Below, piece by piece: positions 1 through 7,625 of a DNA stretch of 64,000 nucleotides. Origin of the DNA: Streptomyces cyaneochromogenes (GTDB lineage: Bacteria > Actinomycetota > Actinomycetes > Streptomycetales > Streptomycetaceae). Each line of letters opens with the position of its first letter. Position 1 is the first letter of the stretch. Location: assembly GCF_003963535.1 (NCBI RefSeq), contig NZ_CP034539.1, forward strand, positions 9,238,001 through 9,302,000. The letters run 5' to 3'. Below the pieces are notes generated by a model, which was not told where the DNA came from, did not search any database, and was given only the letters and a program-made list of their open reading frames with translations. Both the position numbers and the translations under genes were made by a program.

Positions 1-2244
1 CCGGAACGAGCGCAGCCGCAGCGAGTTGCCGACGACGAAGACCGACGAGAAGGCCATCGCCGCGCCGGCGATCATCGGGTTGAGCAGCCCGGCCGCGGCG
101 AGCGGCAGGGCGGCGACGTTGTAGGCGAAGGCCCAGAACAGGTTGGACCGGATGGTGCCGAGCGTCCTGCGGGAGAGCCGGATGGCGTCGGCGGCGGCGC
201 GCAGGTCGCCACGGACCAGGGTGAGGTCGCCGGCCTCGATCGCGGCGTCCGTGCCGGTGCCCATCGCCAGCCCGAGGTCGGCCTGTGCCAGGGCGGCCGC
301 GTCGTTGACGCCGTCGCCGACCATCGCGACCGAACGGCCCTCGCCCTGCAGCCGCTTGACCACGTCGGCCTTGTCCTGCGGCAGCACCTCGGCGATGACG
401 TCCTCGGGCGCGATCCCGACCTCGCGGGCGACGGCCAGGGCGACGGCCTTGTTGTCGCCGGTCAGCAGGATCGGGGTCAGGCCGAGGGCACGCAGCCGCC
501 GGATCGCCTCCGGACTGGTGTCCTTGACCGCGTCGGCGACCTCCAGGACCGCCCGCGCCTCGCCGTCCCAGGCGACCGCGACGGCCGTACGGCCGGACGC
601 CTCGGCCTCGGACTTGGCGCGCGCGAGGTCCTCCGGCAGCTCCATGGCCCACTCTTCGAGCAGCCGCTCCCGGCCCACGAGCACCGCATGGCCCTCGACG
701 ATGCCCTGCACTCCGAACCCGGGCACGTTCGCGAAGTCCTCCGGCGTGGGCAGCGACCCCAGCTTCTCCAGCGCGCCCTCGGCCACGGCACGGGCGATCG
801 GGTGCTCGGAGGCGTGCTCCAACGCGCCCGCGAGCCGCAGGACTTCGGCTTCGTCGGCGTCGCCGGCGGTGTGCACGGCCAGCAGCGTCATCCGGCCGGT
901 CGTCACGGTGCCCGTCTTGTCGAGGACGATCGTGTCGACCTTGCGCGTGGACTCCAGGACCTCCGGACCCTTGATGAGGATGCCGAGCTGCGCGCCCCGT
1001 CCGGTGCCCACCATCAGCGCGGTCGGCGTGGCCAGGCCCAGGGCGCACGGGCAGGCGATGATCAGGACGGCGACCGCGGCGGTGAAGGCGGCGGCCACCC
1101 CGGCGCCGTTGCCGAGCCAGAAGCCGAGGGTGCCGAGCGCGAGGGCGATGACGATCGGTACGAAGACCGCGGAGATCCGGTCCGCGAGCCGTTGCGCCGC
1201 GGCCTTGCCGTTCTGCGCGTCCTCCACCAGCTTGGCCATCCGGGCGAGTTGGGTGTCGGCGCCCACCCGGGTGGCCTCGACGACGAGACGGCCGCCCGCG
1301 TTGATCGTGGCACCGGTGACCGGGTCGCCCTCGGCGACCTCGACCGGCACGGACTCGCCGGTGAGCATCGAGGCGTCCACCGCCGACGAGCCCTCGACGA
1401 CCGTGCCGTCGGTGGCGATCTTCTCGCCGGGACGTACGAGGAAACGGTCACCGACCTGCAACTCGGATATGGGGATGGTCTGTTCGGCGCCGCCGCCGCG
1501 CAGGACGGTGACGTCCTTGGCGCCCAGCTCCAGCAGCGCCTTGAGCGCCGCGCCGGCCTTGCGCTTGGAACGGGCCTCGAAGTAGCGGCCGGCCAGGATG
1601 AAGGCGGTTACTCCGGCCGCCGCCTCCAGGTATATGTTGCCGGCGCCGTCGCTGCGGGCGATGGTCAGCTCGAAGGGGTGGGTCATGCCCGGCTCGCCCG
1701 CGGTGCCGAGGAACAGGGCCCACAGGGACCACAGGAACGCGGCCGACGTACCGACCGAGATCAGGGTGTCCATGGTGGCCGCGCCGTGCCGCAGATTGGT
1801 GAACGCCGCCCTGTGGAAGGGCCATGCGGCATACGTCACGACCGGCGCCGCCAGGGTCAGGGACAGCCACTGCCAGTACTCGAACTGCAGGGCCGGGACC
1901 ATGGCCATCGCGATCACGGGCACGGCAAGCGTCACGGCGGTGATCAACCGCTCCCGCAGCGGCCGCAGTTCATCGTGCTTGTCGGCGCTTGCGGCCACCT
2001 CGGGCACGGGCGGTGCGGGCTCCTGCGCGGTGTACCCGGTCGCCTCGACGGTGGCGATCAGGTCCTGGACGGAGACCTCGCCGCCGTAGCTGACCTTCGC
2101 CTTCTCGGTGGCGTAGTTGACGGTGGCGGTCACCCCGTCCATGCGGTTCAGCTTCTTCTCGATGCGCGCCGCGCACGAGGCGCAGGTCATGCCGCCGATG
2201 GCGAGCTCTACCTCGGTCGTCGGGTCGGACGCGGTGGTGGTCAT
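1..2244 (-). CDS. copA: Copper-translocating P1B-type ATPase (3' end cut by window)
   Basis: An open frame runs from ATG 2244 to the window edge (748 codons, no stop reached), so the last few residues are outside. The N-terminal metal-binding domain has GGMTCASC (CxxC), followed by membrane segments, an actuator TGES motif (MLTGESVPVE), the copper-site CPC in IIACPCALGLATP, and the phosphorylation motif DKTGT. The visible C-terminus reads VVGNSLRLRSFR, which is near the normal end of CopA, so little is missing. By family it exports Cu(I) across the plasma membrane using ATP. An AGGAGC ribosome site precedes the ATG. It lies 66 bases downstream of the CopZ-like gene on the same strand, so the two are probably co-transcribed from the CsoR-type promoter near 2600. 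Other soft metals cannot be excluded, but CPC plus the CopZ neighbour favours copper. Confidence 0.95.
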   Translation of the reverse strand, partial: MTTTASDPTTEVELAIGGMTCASCAARIEKKLNRMDGVTATVNYATEKAKVSYGGEVSVQDLIATVEATGYTAQEPAPPVPEVAASADKHDELRPLRERLITAVTLAVPVIAMAMVPALQFEYWQWLSLTLAAPVVTYAAWPFHRAAFTNLRHGAATMDTLISVGTSAAFLWSLWALFLGTAGEPGMTHPFELTIARSDGAGNIYLEAAAGVTAFILAGRYFEARSKRKAGAALKALLELGAKDVTVLRGGGAEQTIPISELQVGDRFLVRPGEKIATDGTVVEGSSAVDASMLTGESVPVEVAEGDPVTGATINAGGRLVVEATRVGADTQLARMAKLVEDAQNGKAAAQRLADRISAVFVPIVIALALGTLGFWLGNGAGVAAAFTAAVAVLIIACPCALGLATPTALMVGTGRGAQLGILIKGPEVLESTRKVDTIVLDKTGTVTTGRMTLLAVHTAGDADEAEVLRLAGALEHASEHPIARAVAEGALEKLGSLPTPEDFANVPGFGVQGIVEGHAVLVGRERLLEEWAMELPEDLARAKSEAEASGRTAVAVAWDGEARAVLEVADAVKDTSPEAIRRLRALGLTPILLTGDNKAVALAVAREVGIAPEDVIAEVLPQDKADVVKRLQGEGRSVAMVGDGVNDAAALAQADLGLAMGTGTDAAIEAGDLTLVRGDLRAAADAIRLSRRTLGTIRSNLFWAFAYNVAALPLAAAGLLNPMIAGAAMAFSSVFVVGNSLRLRSFR

Positions 2245-2310
2245 CACTGCTCCTGGTGCGGGGTGCGGGCGGAGCCCGGTGCGGCCGGGCCCCGGCGGTC
2301 GGGGTGCGGG

Positions 2311-2526
2311 TCAGGCCGCGCGGCCGGTGAGCTCGTAGCCGGCCTCGTCGACGACCTCGGCGATCAGGGTGTCGTCGGGCTCGGTGGCGCTGGTGACGGT
2401 GACCTGGCCGGTCGCGAGATCGACGCCGACCTCGGTGACGCCGTCCAGCTCGCCGATGACCTTGGTGAGCGTGGCCTTGCAGTGGGCGCAGCTCATGCCG
2501 GAGACGGCGTAGGTGGTGGTGGACAT
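2311..2526 (-). CDS. copZ: CopZ-like copper chaperone (HMA domain)
   Basis: A 71-residue single heavy-metal-associated domain. The copper-binding loop is GMSCAHC (residues about 10-16) and the fold ends with the typical VVDEAGYEL segment. By family it is a cytosolic Cu(I) carrier that hands metal to the N-terminal domain of the ATPase encoded just downstream. The start at 2526 is the only sensible ATG and gives the normal length. It is the first gene of the leftward copper operon, with a CsoR-type palindrome about 70 bases upstream. Confidence 0.93.
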   Translation of the reverse strand: MSTTTYAVSGMSCAHCKATLTKVIGELDGVTEVGVDLATGQVTVTSATEPDDTLIAEVVDEAGYELTGRAA

Positions 2527-2596
2527 GGGGGCCTCCTGGGGTGCGGGGTCGTGATCGACCGGGGTACGGGGTGGGGGTATCCTTGCCGGTGTCCAT

Positions 2597-2624
2597 ATAT
2601 ACCCCTGGGGGGTACGGACGGCAA
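2597..2624 (-). promoter_or_regulatory. Leftward copper promoter with CsoR-type operator (box 1)
   Basis: On the minus strand TTGCCG (2624-2619) and TATATA (2602-2597) are 16 bases apart, a plausible -35/-10 pair for copZ-copA. The palindrome TATACCCCTGGGGGGTA (2598-2614) sits in the spacer and -10. Its A/T flanks around a C-run/G-run core match the CsoR operator type, so copper-dependent derepression is the likely control. Promoter elements are inferred by eye. Confidence 0.75.
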
Positions 2625-2637
2625 GTGTTGTTCTGCA

Positions 2638-2665
2638 TTGACTTTATACCCCCTGGGGGTATGGT
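2638..2665 (+). promoter_or_regulatory. Rightward copper promoter with CsoR-type operator (box 2)
   Basis: ATACCCCCTGGGGGTAT (2646-2662) is a perfect 17-bp palindrome of the CsoR operator type. It lies between TTGACT (2638-2643) and TATGGT (2660-2665), spaced 16 bases, which would form the promoter of the 2716 gene. With box 1 it gives a divergent, doubly operated copper control region. Confidence 0.8.
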
Positions 2666-2715
2666 GAAATGCATCGAAGGACCATACCGAGGCATCTGAC
2701 CCGCAGGAGACCGCC

Positions 2716-3684
2716 ATGAATGCCGGACTGAGGATCACCGCGTTCGCCGCCGCACTGGCCGCGACCTTCGGCACCGCCTATGGCGTGGGCCAGGGCCTCG
2801 ACCCCGTCGTCGAGGAGCCCGCGCGCGCGGCCCACGACAGCCACCGCGAGGCGTCACAGGCGCCGGCATCGGACGGCGACGGCGGTCACGGCGGCCACGA
2901 GACGCGGCCGGCCGGCGGGCTGGAGATGTCCGCGGGTGGCTACACCCTTGACCTGAAGACCCCCGGCGTCACCGCCGGTACCCGCTCCGACCTGCGCTTC
3001 GTCATCCGCGACAGCGCCGGCCGCGCCGTCACCGCCTATGAGCGCGAGCACGAGAAGGAACTGCACCTCATCGTGGCCTCACGGGATCTCGTCACCTACC
3101 GCCATCTGCACCCCACCCGCGCCGCCGACGGCACCTGGAGCATCCCCGTCGAACTGCCCCGCGCCGGCGATTACCGCGTCTTCGCCGACTTCACCCCGGC
3201 GAAGAAGGGCGCGGAGAACCTCACCCTCGGCGCGGACCTGGCGGCGTCGGGCTCCTACCGGCCGCAGCAGCTGCCCGCCCCGGACACGACGGCGAGGATC
3301 CACGGCTACGAGGTCCGGCTGGACGGCGCCCTGCGTCCGGGCAAGGCGAGCGAGCTGAAGCTGAAGGTCTCGCGCGACGGCCGCCCGGTGACCGACCTCC
3401 AGCCCTACCTCGGCGCCTACGGCCACCTGGTCGCCCTGCGCTCCGGCGACCTCGCCTACCTCCATGTCCACCCAAACGGCGAACCCGGCGACGGCAGGAC
3501 GAAGGCAGGACCGGAGATCTCCTTCACCGCCACCGCGCCGAGCAGCGGCGCCTACCGGCTGTTCCTCGACTTCAGGCACGACGGCGAGGTGCACACCGCG
3601 GCGTTCACGGTCCGGGCCGGGACGGCGGTGGCCGCCTCGCAGGTGCCCGCGCACGAGGATGGGGCCGAGGGGCATGGGCACTGA
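2716..3684 (+). CDS. Secreted/anchored His-rich protein, probably copper-responsive
   Basis: 322 residues. Residues about 5-25 are a hydrophobic signal or anchor segment without a lipobox Cys. A His-rich stretch follows (DSHRE, GGHGGHE), then two beta-rich modules with the motifs TYRHLHP and YLHVHP, and the protein ends in EDGAEGHGH. The paired HLHP/HVHP motifs suggest extracytoplasmic metal binding. It starts at ATG 2716 with AGGAG upstream and lies directly behind a perfect CsoR-type palindrome, divergent from copZ-copA. That supports a periplasmic copper-binding or copper-delivery role, which is inference. I do not recognise an enzymatic motif. The next gene is convergent. Confidence 0.7.
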   Translation: MNAGLRITAFAAALAATFGTAYGVGQGLDPVVEEPARAAHDSHREASQAPASDGDGGHGGHETRPAGGLEMSAGGYTLDLKTPGVTAGTRSDLRFVIRDSAGRAVTAYEREHEKELHLIVASRDLVTYRHLHPTRAADGTWSIPVELPRAGDYRVFADFTPAKKGAENLTLGADLAASGSYRPQQLPAPDTTARIHGYEVRLDGALRPGKASELKLKVSRDGRPVTDLQPYLGAYGHLVALRSGDLAYLHVHPNGEPGDGRTKAGPEISFTATAPSSGAYRLFLDFRHDGEVHTAAFTVRAGTAVAASQVPAHEDGAEGHGH

Positions 3685-3726
3685 CGCGGGGGCGGAGGGG
3701 CTGGGGTGCGGAGGAGTACGGGTACC

Positions 3727-3746
3727 GGGGCGGTCAGATCCGCCCC
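3727..3746. terminator. GC-rich hairpin between convergent genes
   Basis: GGGGCGG-TCAGAT-CCGCCCC forms a 7-bp perfect stem with a 6-base loop. It overlaps the stop codon of the leftward permease and lies 43 bases after the stop of the rightward copper gene. There is no clear U-tract, so termination is only suggested by position. Confidence 0.4.
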
Positions 3747-4807
3747 TCCCGTCGCTGTCGGCGCAGCAGCAGCCCGAGGTACACCCCGCCGACGACCGCG
3801 GTCACCACACCGACCGGCAGTTGGGCGGTCTCGTGGATGCGCTGGGACGCGAAGTCCGCCGTCACCATGAGGAAGGCGCCGGTGCAGGTGGCCGCGAGCA
3901 GGTTGGGGCCGGGGGCCCGGGTGAGCCGGCGGGCCAGCTGCGGGGCGATGAGGGCCACGAAGGGGATGGGGCCGGCGGCGGCGGTGGCCACGGCACAGGC
4001 CGCGGTGGCCAGCACCAGCAGCACCAGCCGGGAGCGCTGGACGGACACTCCGAGGCCGCCCGCCACGTCGTCCCCCATCTCCATGATCTTCAGCCTGCTC
4101 GCGATGAGCGCCACCAGGGGCAGCACGACGAGCAGGCCGAGGGCGGCCGGGCGGGCGTCCGCCCAACTGCGCCCGTTGAGGCTGCCGTTGAGCCACACCA
4201 TCGCCTGCGCGGCCTGGGTGAAGCGGGCCTTGGCCAGCAGATAGGCGTTCACCCCCTGGAGCAGCGCGCTCACGCCGATGCCGACGAGCACCAGCCGGAA
4301 GCCGTGCACGCCCTGCCGCCACGCGAGCACGTACACGAGGACTGCGGTGGCGAGGCCTCCGACCACCGCGCCGACGGCGATCTGCCCGCCGGTGCCGCCG
4401 ATGAGCAGGACGACCAGCAGGCCCCCGGTGGCCGAGCCGTAGGTGAAGCCCACGATGTCGGGGCTGCCCAGCGGATTGCGGGTCAGGCTCTGGAAGAGGG
4501 CACCGCTCAGGCCGAGCGCGGCGCCGACCAGGATGCCGGTCAGCAGCCTGGGCAGCCGGAGGTCGTTGATGACGAAGTCGGTGCGCGGGCTGCCGTTGCC
4601 CAGCAGCGTGCGGACCACGTCCGCCGGGGAGATCGTGTACTCGCCGGTGCCGAGCGCGAGGACGCCGACCGCGGCGGTGGCGGCGAGCACCAGCACGCAG
4701 ACCGTCACCGCGCGCACGTCCACCCGCAGGGAGAAACGGTGCGAGCGGCTGCGTACGACATGCGAACGAGTGCGCGCACCGGTGCGGGCCGGCGCCTGGG
4801 CCGTCAT
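3734..4807 (-). CDS. Siderophore ABC transporter permease, FecCD family (second subunit)
   Basis: 357 residues with about nine to ten hydrophobic helices. It carries the FecCD signatures ALGLSGALFQSLTRNPLGSPDIVG and, near the end, GPIPFVALIAPQLAR. An extended basic N-terminus precedes the first helix. The ATG at 4807 overlaps the stop of the upstream permease (ATGA), so the two are translationally coupled and would form the heterodimeric membrane channel for ferric-siderophore uptake. It is the last gene of the ligase-permease-permease operon running left from the iron box at 7498. No ATPase follows, which is unusual for such operons. The matching binding lipoprotein is probably the one at 31.2-32.2 kb. 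Confidence 0.92.
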   Translation of the reverse strand: MTAQAPARTGARTRSHVVRSRSHRFSLRVDVRAVTVCVLVLAATAAVGVLALGTGEYTISPADVVRTLLGNGSPRTDFVINDLRLPRLLTGILVGAALGLSGALFQSLTRNPLGSPDIVGFTYGSATGGLLVVLLIGGTGGQIAVGAVVGGLATAVLVYVLAWRQGVHGFRLVLVGIGVSALLQGVNAYLLAKARFTQAAQAMVWLNGSLNGRSWADARPAALGLLVVLPLVALIASRLKIMEMGDDVAGGLGVSVQRSRLVLLVLATAACAVATAAAGPIPFVALIAPQLARRLTRAPGPNLLAATCTGAFLMVTADFASQRIHETAQLPVGVVTAVVGGVYLGLLLRRQRREGRI

Positions 4808-5859
4808 CCGGTCACCGCCCTGCGGTAGCGGACGAGGGCGATGAACACCGGAGCGCCGACCACCGCCGTCACCACGCCCGCGTCGAGTTCGTCGGGGCGT
4901 ACGGCGACCCGGCCGAGGACGTCCGCGAAGAGCAGCAGGGCGGGCGCGAGGAGCAGGGACAGCGGCAGCGTCCAGCGCTGGTCGGCACCGACGATCATGC
5001 GGGCGATGTGCGGGACGGCGAGGCCGACGAAGACGAGCGGTCCGACGGCCGAGGTCGCCGCGCCGCACAGCACCGTCATGGCCGCCAGGCCCAGGAAGCG
5101 GGTCCGGTCCACCTGCGCGCCCAGCGCCCGGGCGCCGTCGTCGCCCAGCGCGAGCGCGTTCAGCGGCCGGACCAGCGCGAGGGCGAGCAACAGGCCCACC
5201 ACGACGAACGGCGTGATCGTCGTCAGCGTCTCGCTGTTGGCCCGGGCCAGCGACCCCACGCTCCAGAACCGCAGTTGGTCCAGCGCCTGGGCGTCGAGCA
5301 GCATCAGCGTCTGGCTGATGCCGGTGAACACGGCGGCGATCACCGCACCGCCGAGTGCGAGCCGCTCCGGCGTCGCGCCGCCGCGACCGCCCGAGGCCAG
5401 CGAGTACACCAGCAGACCGGCCACGACCGCGCCCACCATGGCGAACCACACCGACGCCCACAGGCTCGTGATGCCGAGAACCGTGATGGACAGCACGACT
5501 CCGGTGGCGGCGCCCGCGTTGATGCCGAGCAGTCCGGGATCGGCCAGCGGATTGCGGGTGAGCGCCTGGATGAGCGCGCCCGCGACACCGAGCGCGGCAC
5601 CGGCCGCGACGCCCGCCAGGGTGCGCGGCACGCGGACGTCCCAGATCACCGAGGCCGCGGTCGAGCCGTCGTCGTGGAGCAGCGCGTCGACCACGACGGC
5701 CGGCGGCAGTGCGCGCGAGCCGATCGCGAGGCTGAGCATGGCGGCGAGGAGCAGGAGAAGCAGGGCGCCGAGCACGGCCAGCGAGCGGGTCGAGTTGCGG
5801 CGCCTGGGGGAGCGCTTGTCGGTCTGTACGGGAGGGGCCGTTCCGGCCTCAGTCGCCAC
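4804..5859 (-). CDS. Siderophore ABC transporter permease, FecCD family (first subunit)
   Basis: 351 residues with many transmembrane helices. Signatures are ALGVAGALIQALTRNPLADPGLLGINAG in the first half and GPLVFVGLAVPHIAR near the C-terminus, typical of FecCD/BtuC permeases. I chose GTG 5859 because GGAGGG lies about 8 bases upstream. An in-frame TTG at 5862 is the alternative. The start overlaps the end of the salicylate-AMP ligase gene by 11 bases, so uptake and biosynthesis are coupled in one iron-regulated transcript. It pairs with the following permease for ferric-siderophore import. Confidence 0.92.
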   Translation of the reverse strand: MATEAGTAPPVQTDKRSPRRRNSTRSLAVLGALLLLLLAAMLSLAIGSRALPPAVVVDALLHDDGSTAASVIWDVRVPRTLAGVAAGAALGVAGALIQALTRNPLADPGLLGINAGAATGVVLSITVLGITSLWASVWFAMVGAVVAGLLVYSLASGGRGGATPERLALGGAVIAAVFTGISQTLMLLDAQALDQLRFWSVGSLARANSETLTTITPFVVVGLLLALALVRPLNALALGDDGARALGAQVDRTRFLGLAAMTVLCGAATSAVGPLVFVGLAVPHIARMIVGADQRWTLPLSLLLAPALLLFADVLGRVAVRPDELDAGVVTAVVGAPVFIALVRYRRAVTG

Positions 5860-7477
5860 CAATGCCCTCCGCGCGGAGGCGTTCGGCGATCAGCCGGCCG
5901 AGCGCCTTCTTGTCGATCTTGCCTACCGAGGTCCGGGGGAAGGTCTCGATGACCTCCACCCGGTCGGGGAGCTTATACGCGGCGACCCCCCGCTCGGTGA
6001 GAAAAGCGGCCAACTCCCGCTGGCCCGGGGCCTGTCCGCGCGGGACGAGGTAGGCGCAGGTGCGCTCGCCCATCGTCTCGTCGGGCATGCCGACCACCGC
6101 CGCGTCGTGCACGGCCGGGTGGGCGAGGATGTGGTTCTCCAGCTCCTCGGCCGAGATCTTGTCGCCGCCCCGGTTGATCTGGTCCTTGGCCCGGCCCTCG
6201 ACGACGAGATGCCCGGAGGGCAGGATCCGGACCAGGTCGCCGGTGCGGTAGTAGCCGTCGGTGGTGAAGGCGCGGGCGTTGTGCTCGGCGGCGCGGTAGT
6301 AGCCGCGCAGGGTGTAGGGGCCGCGGGTGAGCAACTCGCCGCTCTCGCCGGGCGGTACGTCACGGTCGTCCTCGTCGACGACGCGCACCTCGTCGGCGGG
6401 GGACATCGGGCGGCCCTGGGTGCCGATCACCAGCTCGGGCGGATCGTCGAGCCGGGTGTAGTTGAGCAGGCCCTCGGCCATGCCGAACACCTGCTGGAGC
6501 GTGCAGCCGAGGGCCGGTTCGACCCGGGCGGCGGGCTCGGCGCCCAGCTTCGAGCCGCCGACCTGAAGCAGGCTCAGTGAGGAGAGATCGGCCTCCTCCC
6601 ACTCCACCGCGTCCAGCCACAGCAGCGCGATCGGCGGGACCACGGCGGTGGCGGTGACCTTCTCCCGCTCGACGAGCGCGAACGCGTCCTCGGGGCTCGG
6701 CGTGGGGGAGAGCACGACGGTGCCGCCCGCCATCAGTGTGCCGAGCAGACCGGGGCAGGCCAGTGCGAAGTTGTGCGCGGTCGGCAGCACCACCAGATAG
6801 ACGGTGTCGCCGTCGAAGCCGCACACCTCGGCGCTCGCGCGGACGTTGTACGCGTAGTCGTCGTGGGTGCGCGGGATGAGCTTCGGCTTGCCGGTCGTGC
6901 CGCCGGACAGCAGCAGTACGGCCACGTCGCCGGGGTCGGCCTCGGGCAGCGGGACCGGGTCGGCGTCGACGTCGGCGAGCGCGGTGAACTCCGCGGCGTC
7001 GCCCGCCACCAGGACGTGCTCGATACCGGGCACGGCCTTGCGCGCGGCCCGCGCGAGCGCGCGGTGGTCGAAGCCGTCGTGCAGGTCGGGGATGGCGTAG
7101 GCCGTGGCGCCGGACACCTCGGCGACATGCACGATCTCGCTCTCGCGGTGCGCAGGCAGGGTCAGCACGGGTATCGCGCCCGCCCTCAGCAGTGCGAAGA
7201 AGAGCACCACGAAGGCGCCGGTGTTGGGCAGTTGGACCACGACGCGGTCGCCATCACCGATGCCGAGCCGGCGCAGCCCCGCCGCCATGCGGTCGGCGCG
7301 CAGGTCCAGTTCGGCGTACGTCCACCGGTTTCCGTCGGCGTCGACGAGCGCGGTACGGCTCGGTCCCCGCTCGGCGCTCTCCCTCAGCAGCCGGTCCAGC
7401 GGCCGGCCTTCCCAGTAACCCTCTTCGCGGTACTTCGCGGCCAACGGCTTTGGCCAGGGCACCCAACCGTCGAGCAT
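5849..7477 (-). CDS. Salicylate-AMP ligase (stand-alone aryl-acid adenylating enzyme)
   Basis: 542 residues of the EntE/DhbE/MbtA family. It activates an aryl acid as its adenylate and loads it onto an aryl carrier domain, here most likely that of the NRPS at 27.7-31.1 kb. Motifs are LLLSGGTTGKPKLIP (about 188-202), LPTAHNFALACPG (231-243), FGMAEGLLNYTRLDD (331-345) and the C-terminal GKIDKK lysine. Aligned by eye to DhbE, the residue before PG is Cys241 (Ser240 in DhbE) and the residue before NYT is Leu338 (Val337). Cys and Leu are the salicylate-type pair. I chose ATG 7477 with GGGAG upstream. The frame extends to 7525, but that would place the iron box at 7498-7516 inside the coding region. 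It is first in the operon with the two permeases. Confidence 0.93.
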   Translation of the reverse strand: MLDGWVPWPKPLAAKYREEGYWEGRPLDRLLRESAERGPSRTALVDADGNRWTYAELDLRADRMAAGLRRLGIGDGDRVVVQLPNTGAFVVLFFALLRAGAIPVLTLPAHRESEIVHVAEVSGATAYAIPDLHDGFDHRALARAARKAVPGIEHVLVAGDAAEFTALADVDADPVPLPEADPGDVAVLLLSGGTTGKPKLIPRTHDDYAYNVRASAEVCGFDGDTVYLVVLPTAHNFALACPGLLGTLMAGGTVVLSPTPSPEDAFALVEREKVTATAVVPPIALLWLDAVEWEEADLSSLSLLQVGGSKLGAEPAARVEPALGCTLQQVFGMAEGLLNYTRLDDPPELVIGTQGRPMSPADEVRVVDEDDRDVPPGESGELLTRGPYTLRGYYRAAEHNARAFTTDGYYRTGDLVRILPSGHLVVEGRAKDQINRGGDKISAEELENHILAHPAVHDAAVVGMPDETMGERTCAYLVPRGQAPGQRELAAFLTERGVAAYKLPDRVEVIETFPRTSVGKIDKKALGRLIAERLRAEGIGGD

Positions 7478-7497
7478 CCTCAACTCCCGCCTGCTGT

Positions 7498-7516
7498 TTA
7501 GGAAAGGCTTGCCTAA
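7498..7516 (-). promoter_or_regulatory. Iron box (DmdR/IdeR operator) for the leftward operon
   Basis: TTAGGAAAGGCTTGCCTAA has the TTAGG/CCTAA arms of the 19-bp DtxR-family operator. It lies 21 bases upstream of the chosen ligase start. Iron-loaded DmdR would repress the ligase-permease operon. Confidence 0.88.
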
Positions 7517-7588
7517 GGAATTCACGGGGTCAAGCCTGGAGGTGTGATCTGGACGGCGCCGCGCTGTGGGGGCTAGGGTCTTAGTGAA

Positions 7589-7607
7589 TTAGGTTAGGTT
7601 AACCTAA
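7589..7607 (+). promoter_or_regulatory. Iron box (DmdR/IdeR operator) for the rightward operon
   Basis: TTAGGTTAGGTTAACCTAA is a nearly perfect 19-bp operator ending 18 bases before the TTG start of the salicylate synthase. Together with the 7498 box it gives separate control of the two divergent transcripts. Confidence 0.93.
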
Positions 7608-7625
7608 GTCCAGGGAGGTAGGTCC

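Noticed and set aside
7478..7525. Upstream start (7525) for the salicylate-AMP ligase
   Set aside because: It would put a 19-bp iron box inside the coding region; ATG 7477 has a good ribosome site and gives the normal family N-terminus.
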